This document shows positions 4,528 to 10,995 of a stretch of DNA of 10,995 nucleotides, piece by piece. Within the stretch, counting starts at the first letter, position 1. Each line of letters starts with the position of its first letter. Source of the stretch: an uncultured Bacteroidales bacterium (lineage in GTDB: Bacteria; Bacteroidota; Bacteroidia; Bacteroidales; P3); the NCBI GenBank assembly GCA_900319595.1, contig ONOZ01000182.1, positions 1 through 10,995 on the forward strand, given 5' to 3'. Under the pieces are notes generated by a model that saw only the letters and a list, made by a program, of their open reading frames with translations, did not search any database and was not told the origin of the DNA. Made by a program: the position numbers and the translations under genes.

Positions 4528-7065
4528 TTAGTTCTTGTCAGAATGTTTATTATCCGATCTTTTTTTGGTACGTTTCAACCCTTCGGTTTCATCTTCAAAG
4601 TATCCGTACGAGTATTCTTTCAAATAATCGCCTACACCATAACCATAACCATAGCCATAACCTTTGCGACCGTACATATAACCATAACCATATTTACTAT
4701 AACCATACTTTTGCATAACTGTCGTTATTCCATTGACAATGAAATAAACTTTTACTCCACTCCGTTGCTCCATTTCTACTAGCGAAGATTTTAAAATGTT
4801 TGAGATAGTCATACCCAAACGAATCACATACAACGAAATGTCCGCCAATTTAGCCAAAGTCTGAGCATCAGCAATTAGATTTACAGGAGGTGTATCCAAA
4901 ATAATATAGTCATACTTCTTTCTCAACTCTGTCAGCATATCTTTGATCCTTGGAGAATCCACAATTTCAGATGGATTTGGTGGCATAGAACCTACTGCCA
5001 ATACATCAAAGTTATTGAATTCCGTTCTCTGAATACTTTCATCCAAAGTCGTCTGTCCAATGAAATATGTAGAAATACCTACAGAACGATTCAAATCTAA
5101 CATCTTTGCTAAACGAGGCTTACGTAAGTCAAACTCTACTAACAACGTCTTACCTCCTGAAATAGACAAAACTGACGCTATGTTAAATGAATTGATTGAT
5201 TTACCTTCCGATGGCATAGATGATGTCAATAGAATAACATTACCTCCATCTACTTTTATATCATTCAAAACGTATTTTATATTAGTACGAAGAGTTCTAT
5301 AAGCCTCGGTTATTTGACTTCTAGGTTTGTCAAACACTATCATCTTTGAATAATCTTTAGGAAATTCTGGAATGTAACCAAAGACTGGATTATTAGAAAT
5401 CTTGTCTATATCATCTTTAGAATCTATCTTAGTTTTGAAAATACTAACAAATAACATGTACAATCCTGGTATTAACAATCCTACAAGAAAAGCAATGATG
5501 TAATTCATCAAACTTTTCGGAGAAACCTTTTTTGCTGAAAGTGCTTCATCTATAACTTTATGGTCTGGTAGTGCAGCATTCTTTGCAATTTCTGCTTCTG
5601 AACGTTTTTGATACAAGAAATTATATATCTCATCATTAAACTTGAATTGACGCTCAATACTAATCATATTTCTTTCTGTAGAAGGCAAACGATCAATCTG
5701 TGCTTGCAGTGAATTTTGCTGACGTTGTAATTCTCGCATATTGATATTTGAAACATTTTTCAAGTTTGCCAAACTCTCAGATATTTGCTTACGTAACGTC
5801 TCTATTGTAACCACCAACTCTTTGGTCTTAGGATTCTTTTCTGTACGTTTATCTACAGCCGTTTTATACTCAATAATTGTATTGGTCAATTTGTCAATCA
5901 AATTATTCAGATTAAGGTCGCTAACACCCATAACACTTGGTGATGCAATACCTTCTGTAATGTCAGAGGTCTGTAAGTAATCCGATAGATATTTGTAATA
6001 CTGTTGTCTAGTATATTCCTCTGCACGTTTGACTTGCAATTCATTGCTTTTTGTATACAGATATTGTCCATCATTAGTCAAATTCAAAGTATTGTTCGCT
6101 TGTTGAAAAACCTCTCTTCTGGCTTCCGCTCTATGAAGAGAATCTCCTATGGATGCAATCTGAGAATCAACAAACTTTATAGTTGCAACATTCAAATAGT
6201 TCTTTTCCTCAAAAGTTTGGTCTATGTATATTTTGCACAGCATATTGACAAAATCAACCGCTTTCCTTTGATTTGAATGTTTAAATTTTATCGTAACAAT
6301 AGAAGATTCCTTATTTATTAGGTCTATTTTTGTTGAATTGAACCTACTAGCCAAATCGTCTAAATCATTTATGACAAAACGATAATCCAATCTTTTCATA
6401 TTGGAATTCCAGCTGTCATTCAACTTTATTTTGAACTTCATACCATCCTGTTCATACCAAGTGTCGTATGCCAATTTAATGTTATCACGTTCAGGCACAC
6501 TGGTCTTATCTTCCATAAGTCTATCATCAACGTAATTATAAACAGGAATTCCACCTTTTTGTGAATAAGAGATAAGACATTCTTTATCTGAAACAAGTTG
6601 TACCTTTATTATTACTCCAGTAGGTTGCGTTTCTTGATGTGGGTCTAAAATAACTTCAAACGGACTACGTCTATATATATCGGTATTACGGAAATTAACT
6701 CTTTCGTAATAATCACAATACAACCCCATCGCCTTTATTACACGCTTGGTTATGGTAAAAGACTGGATAGCTCCAATGGAATTTTGAAACTCTTGCCCTG
6801 AACTACGCGATACAAAGGACAACATGTCTATATTGCTCAACATCTCGTTATTTGCCTTTATCATCAATGAGGTTGTAGCCTCATATTTCGGAGCAGAATA
6901 CCTATTGACAAACAACGCCACAATCAGAGCAATAACAACTGCTATTGCAAAATAGTACCATTTTCTTACAACCTTATAGACTACTTCTGCTATATTGACC
7001 TGATCTACTCTATTTTGTTGTGGATTAACTGCAGTATCATTATTATTTAAATTTACTTCACTCAT
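4528..7065 (-). CDS. wzc: Wzc-type polysaccharide co-polymerase and tyrosine autokinase
   Basis: This inner-membrane protein controls capsule or exopolysaccharide chain length and export by cycles of tyrosine autophosphorylation. In its 845 residues: transmembrane helix 1 at about 36-53, a Wzz domain after it, a large periplasmic region with long helical, coiled-coil-like stretches (about 300-500, with a GNVR-like region near 460-490), transmembrane helix 2 at about 520-540, then the cytoplasmic BY-kinase domain. The kinase shows EAYRTLRTNI (587-596), Walker A SSMPSEGKS (615-623, Lys622), Walker A' LLVEFDLRKP (641-650, Asp646) and Walker B IILDTPP (721-727, Asp724). The C-terminal tail (787-822) has 14 tyrosines, mostly as Tyr-Gly repeats, the autophosphorylation cluster. 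Length and layout are normal for the fused two-domain (Gram-negative) form. It starts 22 bases after the wza stop and is followed 9 bases on by the radical SAM gene. No Wzb-type phosphatase gene is visible here. Confidence 0.95.
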   Translation of the reverse strand: MSEVNLNNNDTAVNPQQNRVDQVNIAEVVYKVVRKWYYFAIAVVIALIVALFVNRYSAPKYEATTSLMIKANNEMLSNIDMLSFVSRSSGQEFQNSIGAIQSFTITKRVIKAMGLYCDYYERVNFRNTDIYRRSPFEVILDPHQETQPTGVIIKVQLVSDKECLISYSQKGGIPVYNYVDDRLMEDKTSVPERDNIKLAYDTWYEQDGMKFKIKLNDSWNSNMKRLDYRFVINDLDDLASRFNSTKIDLINKESSIVTIKFKHSNQRKAVDFVNMLCKIYIDQTFEEKNYLNVATIKFVDSQIASIGDSLHRAEARREVFQQANNTLNLTNDGQYLYTKSNELQVKRAEEYTRQQYYKYLSDYLQTSDITEGIASPSVMGVSDLNLNNLIDKLTNTIIEYKTAVDKRTEKNPKTKELVVTIETLRKQISESLANLKNVSNINMRELQRQQNSLQAQIDRLPSTERNMISIERQFKFNDEIYNFLYQKRSEAEIAKNAALPDHKVIDEALSAKKVSPKSLMNYIIAFLVGLLIPGLYMLFVSIFKTKIDSKDDIDKISNNPVFGYIPEFPKDYSKMIVFDKPRSQITEAYRTLRTNIKYVLNDIKVDGGNVILLTSSMPSEGKSINSFNIASVLSISGGKTLLVEFDLRKPRLAKMLDLNRSVGISTYFIGQTTLDESIQRTEFNNFDVLAVGSMPPNPSEIVDSPRIKDMLTELRKKYDYIILDTPPVNLIADAQTLAKLADISLYVIRLGMTISNILKSSLVEMEQRSGVKVYFIVNGITTVMQKYGYSKYGYGYMYGRKGYGYGYGYGVGDYLKEYSYGYFEDETEGLKRTKKRSDNKHSDKN
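4600..4707 (-). repeat. Tyr-Gly repeat tail of Wzc, encoded by hexanucleotide repeats
   Basis: This is codons 787-822 of wzc. Within it, + strand 4637-4660 is four tandem CCATAA/CCATAG units, the complement of Tyr-Gly codon pairs, and 4682-4693 holds two more similar units. Because the unit is 6 bases, slippage would add or remove Tyr-Gly pairs without changing frame. Confidence 0.8.
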
Positions 7066-7087
7066 AACTTTTATAATAATTTATTTT

Positions 7088-7906
7088 CTAAAGATTCCTA
7101 ACTGAAAGTATAATTGCTACAACGGATGCTATCAAGGACAATGACGAAGTTATAGTTGTCAATGGTCTATTGATAGAAGTCAAGGTCTTTGTATTTTTAT
7201 TTGGCTCAACATACACTATATCGCCCGGACGCAAATAGTAATTTGGATCTCTTAAAACAGCGGTCCTTCTAATGTCCAATGTATGTACCACATCTTCATG
7301 TGCATTTTTTCTAACAATTCTCACCTTTGAACGATTACCATCATAAGTCAAATCGCCAGCAGTTATCAAGGCGTCAAATATGTTCACACTTGGCTGATAG
7401 AATGTGTAGATTCCTGGACGATTAACCTCTCCTGTTACACTTATTCTAAAAGTTACCAAACGACATACAACGACAACACCCTTTGAATATTCCTCTGCTT
7501 TTACCCTTATTTGTTCTTTGATTTGATCTACCGTAAATCCTACAACTTTCAAATCGCCTATGACTGGCAAAGTTACAAAACCATCTTCATTTACCTCGTA
7601 AGAATTTAAGTAAATAGCTGTTTCCGAGGTCTGAGCATACGGATTATTAGAGTTTCCTCCCGAAAATAACTGAGAAGTTTCTGCATCCATAGAAGATGAG
7701 ATTTGAATATAAAGCATATCGTGTTCTTGCAATTTATATTCAGGAGAAACGTTCTCTTGTCCTTCTCCATAAACGTAAATTTGTTCATTTGGAGTTTTCC
7801 CTTTCAATCTGTCATTTTGAAAATACACCAAATTCTTTTGAGATGTACAAGAGGCAAGCATTATTACTATTGCCAATATACCACCAATTCGTTTTAATCT
7901 TTTCAT
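7088..7906 (-). CDS. wza: Wza-type polysaccharide export lipoprotein
   Basis: This outer-membrane lipoprotein would form the multimeric channel through which capsule or exopolysaccharide leaves the cell, docking on Wzc. The 272-residue product has a lipoprotein signal peptide: MKRLKRIGG, a hydrophobic core, then the lipobox L17-A-S-C20, so mature protein starts at Cys20. A polysaccharide-export (Poly_export) domain spans about 56-150, including LQEHDMLYIQIS (59-70) and GFVTLPVIGDLKVVGFT (109-125). An SLBB domain follows at about 155-205, with VTGEVNRPGIYTF (157-169). LRPGDIVYVEP (225-235) closes the soluble part, and a C-terminal hydrophobic segment (about 250-268) is the membrane-spanning end. 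It is shorter than E. coli Wza and typical of Bacteroidota forms. The ATG at 7906 gives the intact signal peptide and lies about 18 bases below a predicted transcription start. It is the first gene of the wza-wzc-radical SAM unit. Confidence 0.95.
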   Translation of the reverse strand: MKRLKRIGGILAIVIMLASCTSQKNLVYFQNDRLKGKTPNEQIYVYGEGQENVSPEYKLQEHDMLYIQISSSMDAETSQLFSGGNSNNPYAQTSETAIYLNSYEVNEDGFVTLPVIGDLKVVGFTVDQIKEQIRVKAEEYSKGVVVVCRLVTFRISVTGEVNRPGIYTFYQPSVNIFDALITAGDLTYDGNRSKVRIVRKNAHEDVVHTLDIRRTAVLRDPNYYLRPGDIVYVEPNKNTKTLTSINRPLTTITSSLSLIASVVAIILSVRNL

Positions 7907-7928
7907 ATCCGTTATATTTTTGAAACTG

Positions 7929-7959
7929 CAAAATTATTAAATCTCTTTTTATTATACAA
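7929..7959 (-). promoter_or_regulatory. Promoter of the wza-wzc-radical SAM unit
   Basis: On the - strand TTG lies at 7957-7959 and TAATTTTG at 7929-7936, with exactly 20 bases between. Transcription would start near 7924. The -33 element sits only 5 bases beyond the miaB stop codon (7965-7967), so the export unit has its own promoter although it follows miaB on the same strand with no terminator visible. Confidence 0.78.
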
Positions 7960-7964
7960 CTTTT

Positions 7965-9278
7965 TTATTTGATTTTTTTACCAAAAAGTGTTGCAGAAGT
8001 ACAATCTTCTATTTTTACATTGATATAGTCCCCTTGCTTGTTGTCCTCTCTTTCAAAGATAACTACTTTATTTTGAGATGTTCTGCCAAATAGTTTTGTT
8101 GCATCTCTTTTGCTTTCTCCCTCAACAAGTACTTCAAATGTCTTTCCTATATCTTTTTTATTGCTTTCAAGCGACAGATCTCTTTGCAAATCAATTATCT
8201 CCTGCAATCTACGAATTTTTTCAACCTCCTCTATATCATCTACAAACCTTTTATGTGCCACTGTACCAGGACGGTCAGAATATTTGAACATAAAAGCAGA
8301 ATCATACCCCACCTTTCGAAAGACTTCTAATGTTTGCTTGTGGTCTTCTATCGTTTCGCTACAAAATCCAGCAATGACGTCTGTACTAATTGCACAATCA
8401 GGAATCCTACTCCTTATTAAATCTATTTTCTTTAAGTATTCCTCTATTGTATATTTCCTATTCATCTTTTTGAGCATAACATCGCTACCAGATTGCACAG
8501 GAAGATGAATGTATTTGCAAATATTATGATATGAAGCAATAGCATCAACTAAATCTTCGCTTAAATCCTTGGGGTGAGATGTTGCAAAGCGGACTCTTAA
8601 TAAAGGATTGATTTGTGCAACTCTTATTAAAAGGTCAGCAAATCTCACATCCATACCCTCTTCATTATATATATAGGAATTAACATTCTGTCCCAAAAGT
8701 GTAATATCGCGATAGCCATCATCAAACAACTTCTTTACCTCCTCTATTATACTTTTAGGAGAACGGCTTCTCTCTCTACCTCTTGTATATGGCACAACGC
8801 AATAGGTACAAAAGTTCTCGCACCCTCGCATTATAGAAACAAAGGCAGAAATCCCGTCTGTATTCAATTGCGTTGGAATAATATCTTCGTAGGTTTCTTC
8901 ATTAGACAATTCAACATCAATAGCGGAAGATTGCTGTATCAACTCATGAATTTTTCTATACGAGTCTGGTCCGCAAACTACATCAACCTTATCTTCTTTT
9001 ATCAAACTATCTTGCAAACGCTCAGCCATACAACCAATGATTCCAATTTTAAGCAAAGGATTCTTCTTTTTCAATGCCTGTAAGTCATGGACGCGGTTGT
9101 GAATACGCTTTTCTGCATTATCCCTTACTGCACAAGTATTTATAAGTATAACATCGGCATCGTCCCCTGAGAAAACCAAATTATAACCATTGTCTTGCAA
9201 AACCTTGCCTACAATACCACTGTCTGCTTGATTCATTTGACAGCCATAGGTTTCTATATAAACATTATTCATTATCAA
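7965..9278 (-). CDS. miaB: tRNA-2-methylthio-N6-dimethylallyladenosine synthase (MiaB)
   Basis: This is a radical SAM methylthiotransferase that converts i6A37 to ms2i6A37 in tRNAs reading UNN codons, aiding reading-frame maintenance. The N-terminal UPF0004 domain holds the three auxiliary-cluster cysteines: C13 (YGCQMN), C49 (NTCAVR) and C83 (IGCMAE). The radical SAM site is C153-x3-C157-x2-C160 (CENFCTYC), followed by PYTRGRERSR (163-172), the MiaB signature. LLGQNVNSY, PVQSGSD and MNRKYT identify MiaB rather than RimO or MtaB. A TRAM RNA-binding domain occupies about 375-436. At 437 residues it is of normal length. Two ATGs compete, 9278 and 9272 (Met3); the nearest promoter element leaves almost no leader for the first, so 9272 may be the true start. 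MiaA, which supplies the i6A substrate, is not in this window. Confidence 0.97.
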   Translation of the reverse strand: MIMNNVYIETYGCQMNQADSGIVGKVLQDNGYNLVFSGDDADVILINTCAVRDNAEKRIHNRVHDLQALKKKNPLLKIGIIGCMAERLQDSLIKEDKVDVVCGPDSYRKIHELIQQSSAIDVELSNEETYEDIIPTQLNTDGISAFVSIMRGCENFCTYCVVPYTRGRERSRSPKSIIEEVKKLFDDGYRDITLLGQNVNSYIYNEEGMDVRFADLLIRVAQINPLLRVRFATSHPKDLSEDLVDAIASYHNICKYIHLPVQSGSDVMLKKMNRKYTIEEYLKKIDLIRSRIPDCAISTDVIAGFCSETIEDHKQTLEVFRKVGYDSAFMFKYSDRPGTVAHKRFVDDIEEVEKIRRLQEIIDLQRDLSLESNKKDIGKTFEVLVEGESKRDATKLFGRTSQNKVVIFEREDNKQGDYINVKIEDCTSATLFGKKIK

Positions 9279-9287
9279 TTGTTTTTA

Positions 9288-9316
9288 CAAAAATAATAAA
9301 AAAATTACCTCTTCAA
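9288..9316 (-). promoter_or_regulatory. Possible promoter of miaB
   Basis: On the - strand TATTTTTG (9288-9295) fits the -7 consensus, and a TTG is at 9314-9316, but the gap is 18 bases, slightly short. Transcription would start near 9283, leaving about 5 bases to the first ATG and about 11 to the second. A second -7 match, TAGATTTG at 9338-9345, overlaps the sirtuin stop but lacks a -33 partner. Confidence 0.4.
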
Positions 9317-9342
9317 CTCTCTTTTACTATAAAATTACAAAT

Positions 9343-10026
9343 CTATTTCAACAATTCTTCAACTACTTGTCTTACTCCCACACTTGCTTTTTGCTGAATG
9401 AAAGTTATTCCGTTTAAATCAGCATTAGGACGTACTGGGTCAATAAGATATTTTTTGCAATTCTTTGATGCGTAGTGCATTAAACCTGCTGCTGGATATA
9501 CAACTAAAGACGTACCTATTATTATTAGTATATCTGCTTTTTGAACTTCCATAATAGCAGGCTCTAACATAGGAACGTTTTCCCCAAACCATACAATAAA
9601 AGGACGAAGCATCTCTCCATTTTTATCTGTGTCCATAGGAGTTATATCATGATAACCAATATCATAAACCTCTGTCAAATCGCTAACACTACATGCCTTT
9701 GTCAGTTCGCCATGCAGATGAATAATATTTTTACTTCCTGCTCTCTCGTGCAGATTATCAACATTTTGAGTAACAATCGTAACATTAAATTTGTCTTCCA
9801 ATCTAACTAATTGCTTATGTCCTTCGTTTGGTTCGCACGTTGTTAGTTGTCGGCGTCTTGCGTTGTAAAATTTTGTAACTAATTCACTATCTTTTTGAAA
9901 TGAATCCCAAGAGGCAACATCTTCTATACGATAATTCTCCCACAATCCATCAGAATCTCTAAATGTCTTTATTCCACTTTCTGCCGAAATACCTGCTCCC
10001 GTAAGTACTACTATATTTTTTTTCAT
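9343..10026 (-). CDS. cobB: Class III Sir2 family NAD-dependent protein deacylase (CobB-like)
   Basis: This cytoplasmic enzyme removes acyl groups from lysines using NAD+, releasing nicotinamide and O-acyl-ADP-ribose. The 227-residue product shows GAGISAESGI (10-19) for NAD binding, TFRDSDGLW (21-29), TQNVDNLH (86-93) and catalytic His105 in HLHGEL. RPFIVWFGENVP (141-152) and GTSLVVYPA (171-179) complete the fold. FYNARRRQ (53-60) supplies Tyr54 and Arg57, which match the pair that gives CobB and SIRT5 their preference for succinyl and malonyl lysine, so desuccinylase activity is likely (inference). The four zinc-binding cysteines expected between His105 and RPF are absent; only Cys112 is there. 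I recall the same loss in other Bacteroidales sirtuins, so it is probably not decay. The gene begins 16 bases after the DUF2520 stop and shares its promoter. Confidence 0.94.
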   Translation of the reverse strand: MKKNIVVLTGAGISAESGIKTFRDSDGLWENYRIEDVASWDSFQKDSELVTKFYNARRRQLTTCEPNEGHKQLVRLEDKFNVTIVTQNVDNLHERAGSKNIIHLHGELTKACSVSDLTEVYDIGYHDITPMDTDKNGEMLRPFIVWFGENVPMLEPAIMEVQKADILIIIGTSLVVYPAAGLMHYASKNCKKYLIDPVRPNADLNGITFIQQKASVGVRQVVEELLK

Positions 10027-10042
10027 TATATATCCAATCTTT

Positions 10043-10765
10043 TTATTGCTTACTTTTATCTTCCATTATACTGTCGCTTATGATGTCGTATATTTTACGT
10101 TTTGTTTCATCAAGTTGCAATTTATGTTGCTCCATTACAAATAAATCTCCTCTAATTGCTGGTCCTGTTTGAATATCATAAGGGTTATTTTGCTTTATTA
10201 CCTCAACCGTCCTATCTATCAATGGCAACAATATTTCAAAAGGTATTTTTTCTTTATCCAATAGATTTTTTGCTATGCCAAATAGATGATTAGTAAAGTT
10301 GTTAGCAAATACTGCTGCCAAATGTAGAGTTTTTCGTCCTTTATCATCTACATTGTAATGAATACGTGTCAGTTTTCCAGCCAACTCTTCCAAATCTGCC
10401 GTTGTCTTTTCATTACTCCCCCATATACAAAGCGGGACTTGTGAAAAATCTATTGCAACTCCCTTTTTCAATGTCTGCAAGGGATACAATGAACCATAAT
10501 TATTGCTAACTTCTTTCAAACACTTTGTAGATATATAGCCCGACGTATGCACTACCATACAAAATAGTTTTGGCAATTGCTTGACAACCTTTTCTATCGC
10601 CTCGTCCTTTACAGCAATAATCACAATATCACTTTGCAAATCTGCTTTATCAAATGGCAAACGCGAAGAAATCATTTTTACAATAAATTTTCTTTCTGTC
10701 ATTGCCTTATAATAATGACTTGCAACATTCCCCTGCCCTATTATTGTTATATTTTGTATTGCCAT
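10043..10765 (-). CDS. Rossmann-like and DUF2520 domain-containing protein
   Basis: This is a predicted NAD(P)-dependent oxidoreductase-like protein of unknown substrate, resembling the ProC/6-phosphogluconate dehydrogenase superfamily. With the start used here (240 residues), an N-terminal Rossmann fold has the dinucleotide motif G10-x-G12-x-x-A15 (GQGNVA), then DIVIIAVKD at about 46-54 and VVHTSG at about 71-76. The helical DUF2520 domain follows, with HLAAVFANNF (148-157) and TGPAIRGD (200-207), both family hallmarks. I chose the ATG at 10765: the open frame extends to a TTG at 10795, but that TTG is part of the -7 promoter box, so it cannot be translated from this promoter. The sirtuin gene follows 16 bases downstream, indicating a two-gene unit. 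No biochemical role can be assigned from sequence. Confidence 0.9.
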   Translation of the reverse strand: MAIQNITIIGQGNVASHYYKAMTERKFIVKMISSRLPFDKADLQSDIVIIAVKDEAIEKVVKQLPKLFCMVVHTSGYISTKCLKEVSNNYGSLYPLQTLKKGVAIDFSQVPLCIWGSNEKTTADLEELAGKLTRIHYNVDDKGRKTLHLAAVFANNFTNHLFGIAKNLLDKEKIPFEILLPLIDRTVEVIKQNNPYDIQTGPAIRGDLFVMEQHKLQLDETKRKIYDIISDSIMEDKSKQ

Positions 10766-10792
10766 AAAGGTTCTTACAATTTTTCTATGGTG

Positions 10793-10822
10793 CAAAGTTA
10801 CAACATTTTCTATTTATTGCAA
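10793..10822 (-). promoter_or_regulatory. Promoter of the DUF2520-sirtuin unit
   Basis: On the - strand TTG is at 10820-10822 and TAACTTTG at 10793-10800, separated by 19 bases. Transcription would begin near 10788, about 22 bases before the ATG at 10765. The -33 element lies inside the T-rich tail of the upstream gene's terminator. Confidence 0.78.
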
Positions 10823-10827
10823 AATAA

Positions 10828-10859
10828 AAGACTTAAATGCTCTTAAACATTTAAGTCTT
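10828..10859 (-). terminator. Terminator of the T9SS cargo gene
   Basis: A perfect 12-base stem, AAGACTTAAATG (10828-10839) with CATTTAAGTCTT (10848-10859), closes an 8-base loop. Read on the - strand it starts 23 bases after the stop at 10883 and is followed by TTTTATTTTG. The stem is AT-rich but the geometry is that of an intrinsic terminator. Confidence 0.8.
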
Positions 10860-10882
10860 AATAATTTAGATTTATTTTTCTT

Positions 10883-10995
10883 TTATTCTACAATCAATTT
10901 CTGAGTACTCTCTCCTACCTTTATATAATAAACTCCTCTTTCAAAGTCTTTTATATTAAGAGTTCTATAAGTGCTATTATCTTTTATTTCCTTTA
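10883..10995 (-). CDS. C-terminus of a probable T9SS (Por secretion) cargo protein, truncated by the window edge
   Basis: Only the last 36 codons are visible, ending in TAA at 10883-10885. The tail reads RTLNIKDFERGVYYIKVGE followed by STQKLIVE. The G-x-Y-x-[IV]-x-V core followed by a final K-L-[IV]-V-x end is the pattern of the type A C-terminal sorting domain that directs proteins through the type IX secretion system across the outer membrane, where the signal is cleaved. The cargo's own function lies beyond the window. The similarity is short, so the call rests on pattern recognition plus the clean stop and the terminator that follows it. Confidence 0.75.
   Translation of the reverse strand, partial: KEIKDNSTYRTLNIKDFERGVYYIKVGESTQKLIVE

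Noticed and set aside
4637..4693. Short tandem repeats considered as a CRISPR-like array or origin iterons
   Set aside because: Units are 6 bases without spacers and lie in frame within a known protein tail.
4543..4782. Open frame on the + strand opposite the Wzc tail, encoding an Ile/Thr-rich repeat
   Set aside because: It is the antisense of the Tyr-Gly repeat. Low-complexity composition explains the openness and wzc is unambiguous.
1..10995. Insertion sequences, prophage, toxin-antitoxin, restriction or other defence genes
   Set aside because: All substantial frames are explained by core or polysaccharide genes. I saw no transposase, integrase, direct-repeat target duplication or defence domain.

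Overview
The window looks like a chromosomal segment of a Bacteroidota bacterium, most likely of the order Bacteroidales. The DNA is AT-rich and ribosome binding sites are not obvious. Most genes that start here are preceded by the Bacteroidota promoter pattern: TAnnTTTG at -7, with a TTG-type -33 element about 19-21 bases upstream. The tmRNA encodes the tag GENTYALAA, a G-E-x-x-Y-A-L-A-A type seen in this phylum. The right edge carries the C-terminal tail of a protein that resembles a type IX secretion (T9SS) sorting domain. No species can be named from this sequence.

Layout, left to right. On the + strand (1-2260) lie the 3' part of an initiating sugar-phosphate transferase for polysaccharide synthesis, then a two-gene unit (flavodoxin and a DUF2023 protein) with its own promoter and a strong terminator. 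On the - strand (2417-2866) is an unrecognised small secreted protein, divergent from the tmRNA gene ssrA (2997-3392, + strand), which has a textbook promoter and terminator. From 3481 to the right edge everything is on the - strand. In transcription order (right to left) these are the end of a probable T9SS cargo gene with its terminator; a DUF2520 Rossmann-fold protein followed by a class III sirtuin; the tRNA methylthiotransferase MiaB; and a three-gene unit of Wza-type outer-membrane export lipoprotein, Wzc-type tyrosine autokinase and an Elp3-like radical SAM protein.

How the genes fit together. The transferase at the left edge would load the first sugar phosphate onto undecaprenyl phosphate in the inner membrane. 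Wza and Wzc would polymerise and export the finished capsule or exopolysaccharide. The two halves of this machinery are on opposite strands, separated by housekeeping genes. The flavodoxin is an FMN electron carrier and its DUF2023 neighbour is probably functionally linked. The tmRNA rescues stalled ribosomes and MiaB modifies A37 of tRNAs, so two translation-quality functions sit near each other without obvious co-regulation.

The window is mostly ordinary core genome. I did not find a convincing new defence or mobile system, CRISPR array, insertion sequence or prophage. The points most worth a second look are the cysteine motif in the DUF2023 protein beside flavodoxin, the radical SAM gene apparently co-transcribed with wza-wzc, the repeat-encoded tyrosine tail of Wzc, the sirtuin lacking its zinc cysteines, and the orphan secreted protein. 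No gene-free stretch exceeds about 250 bases.
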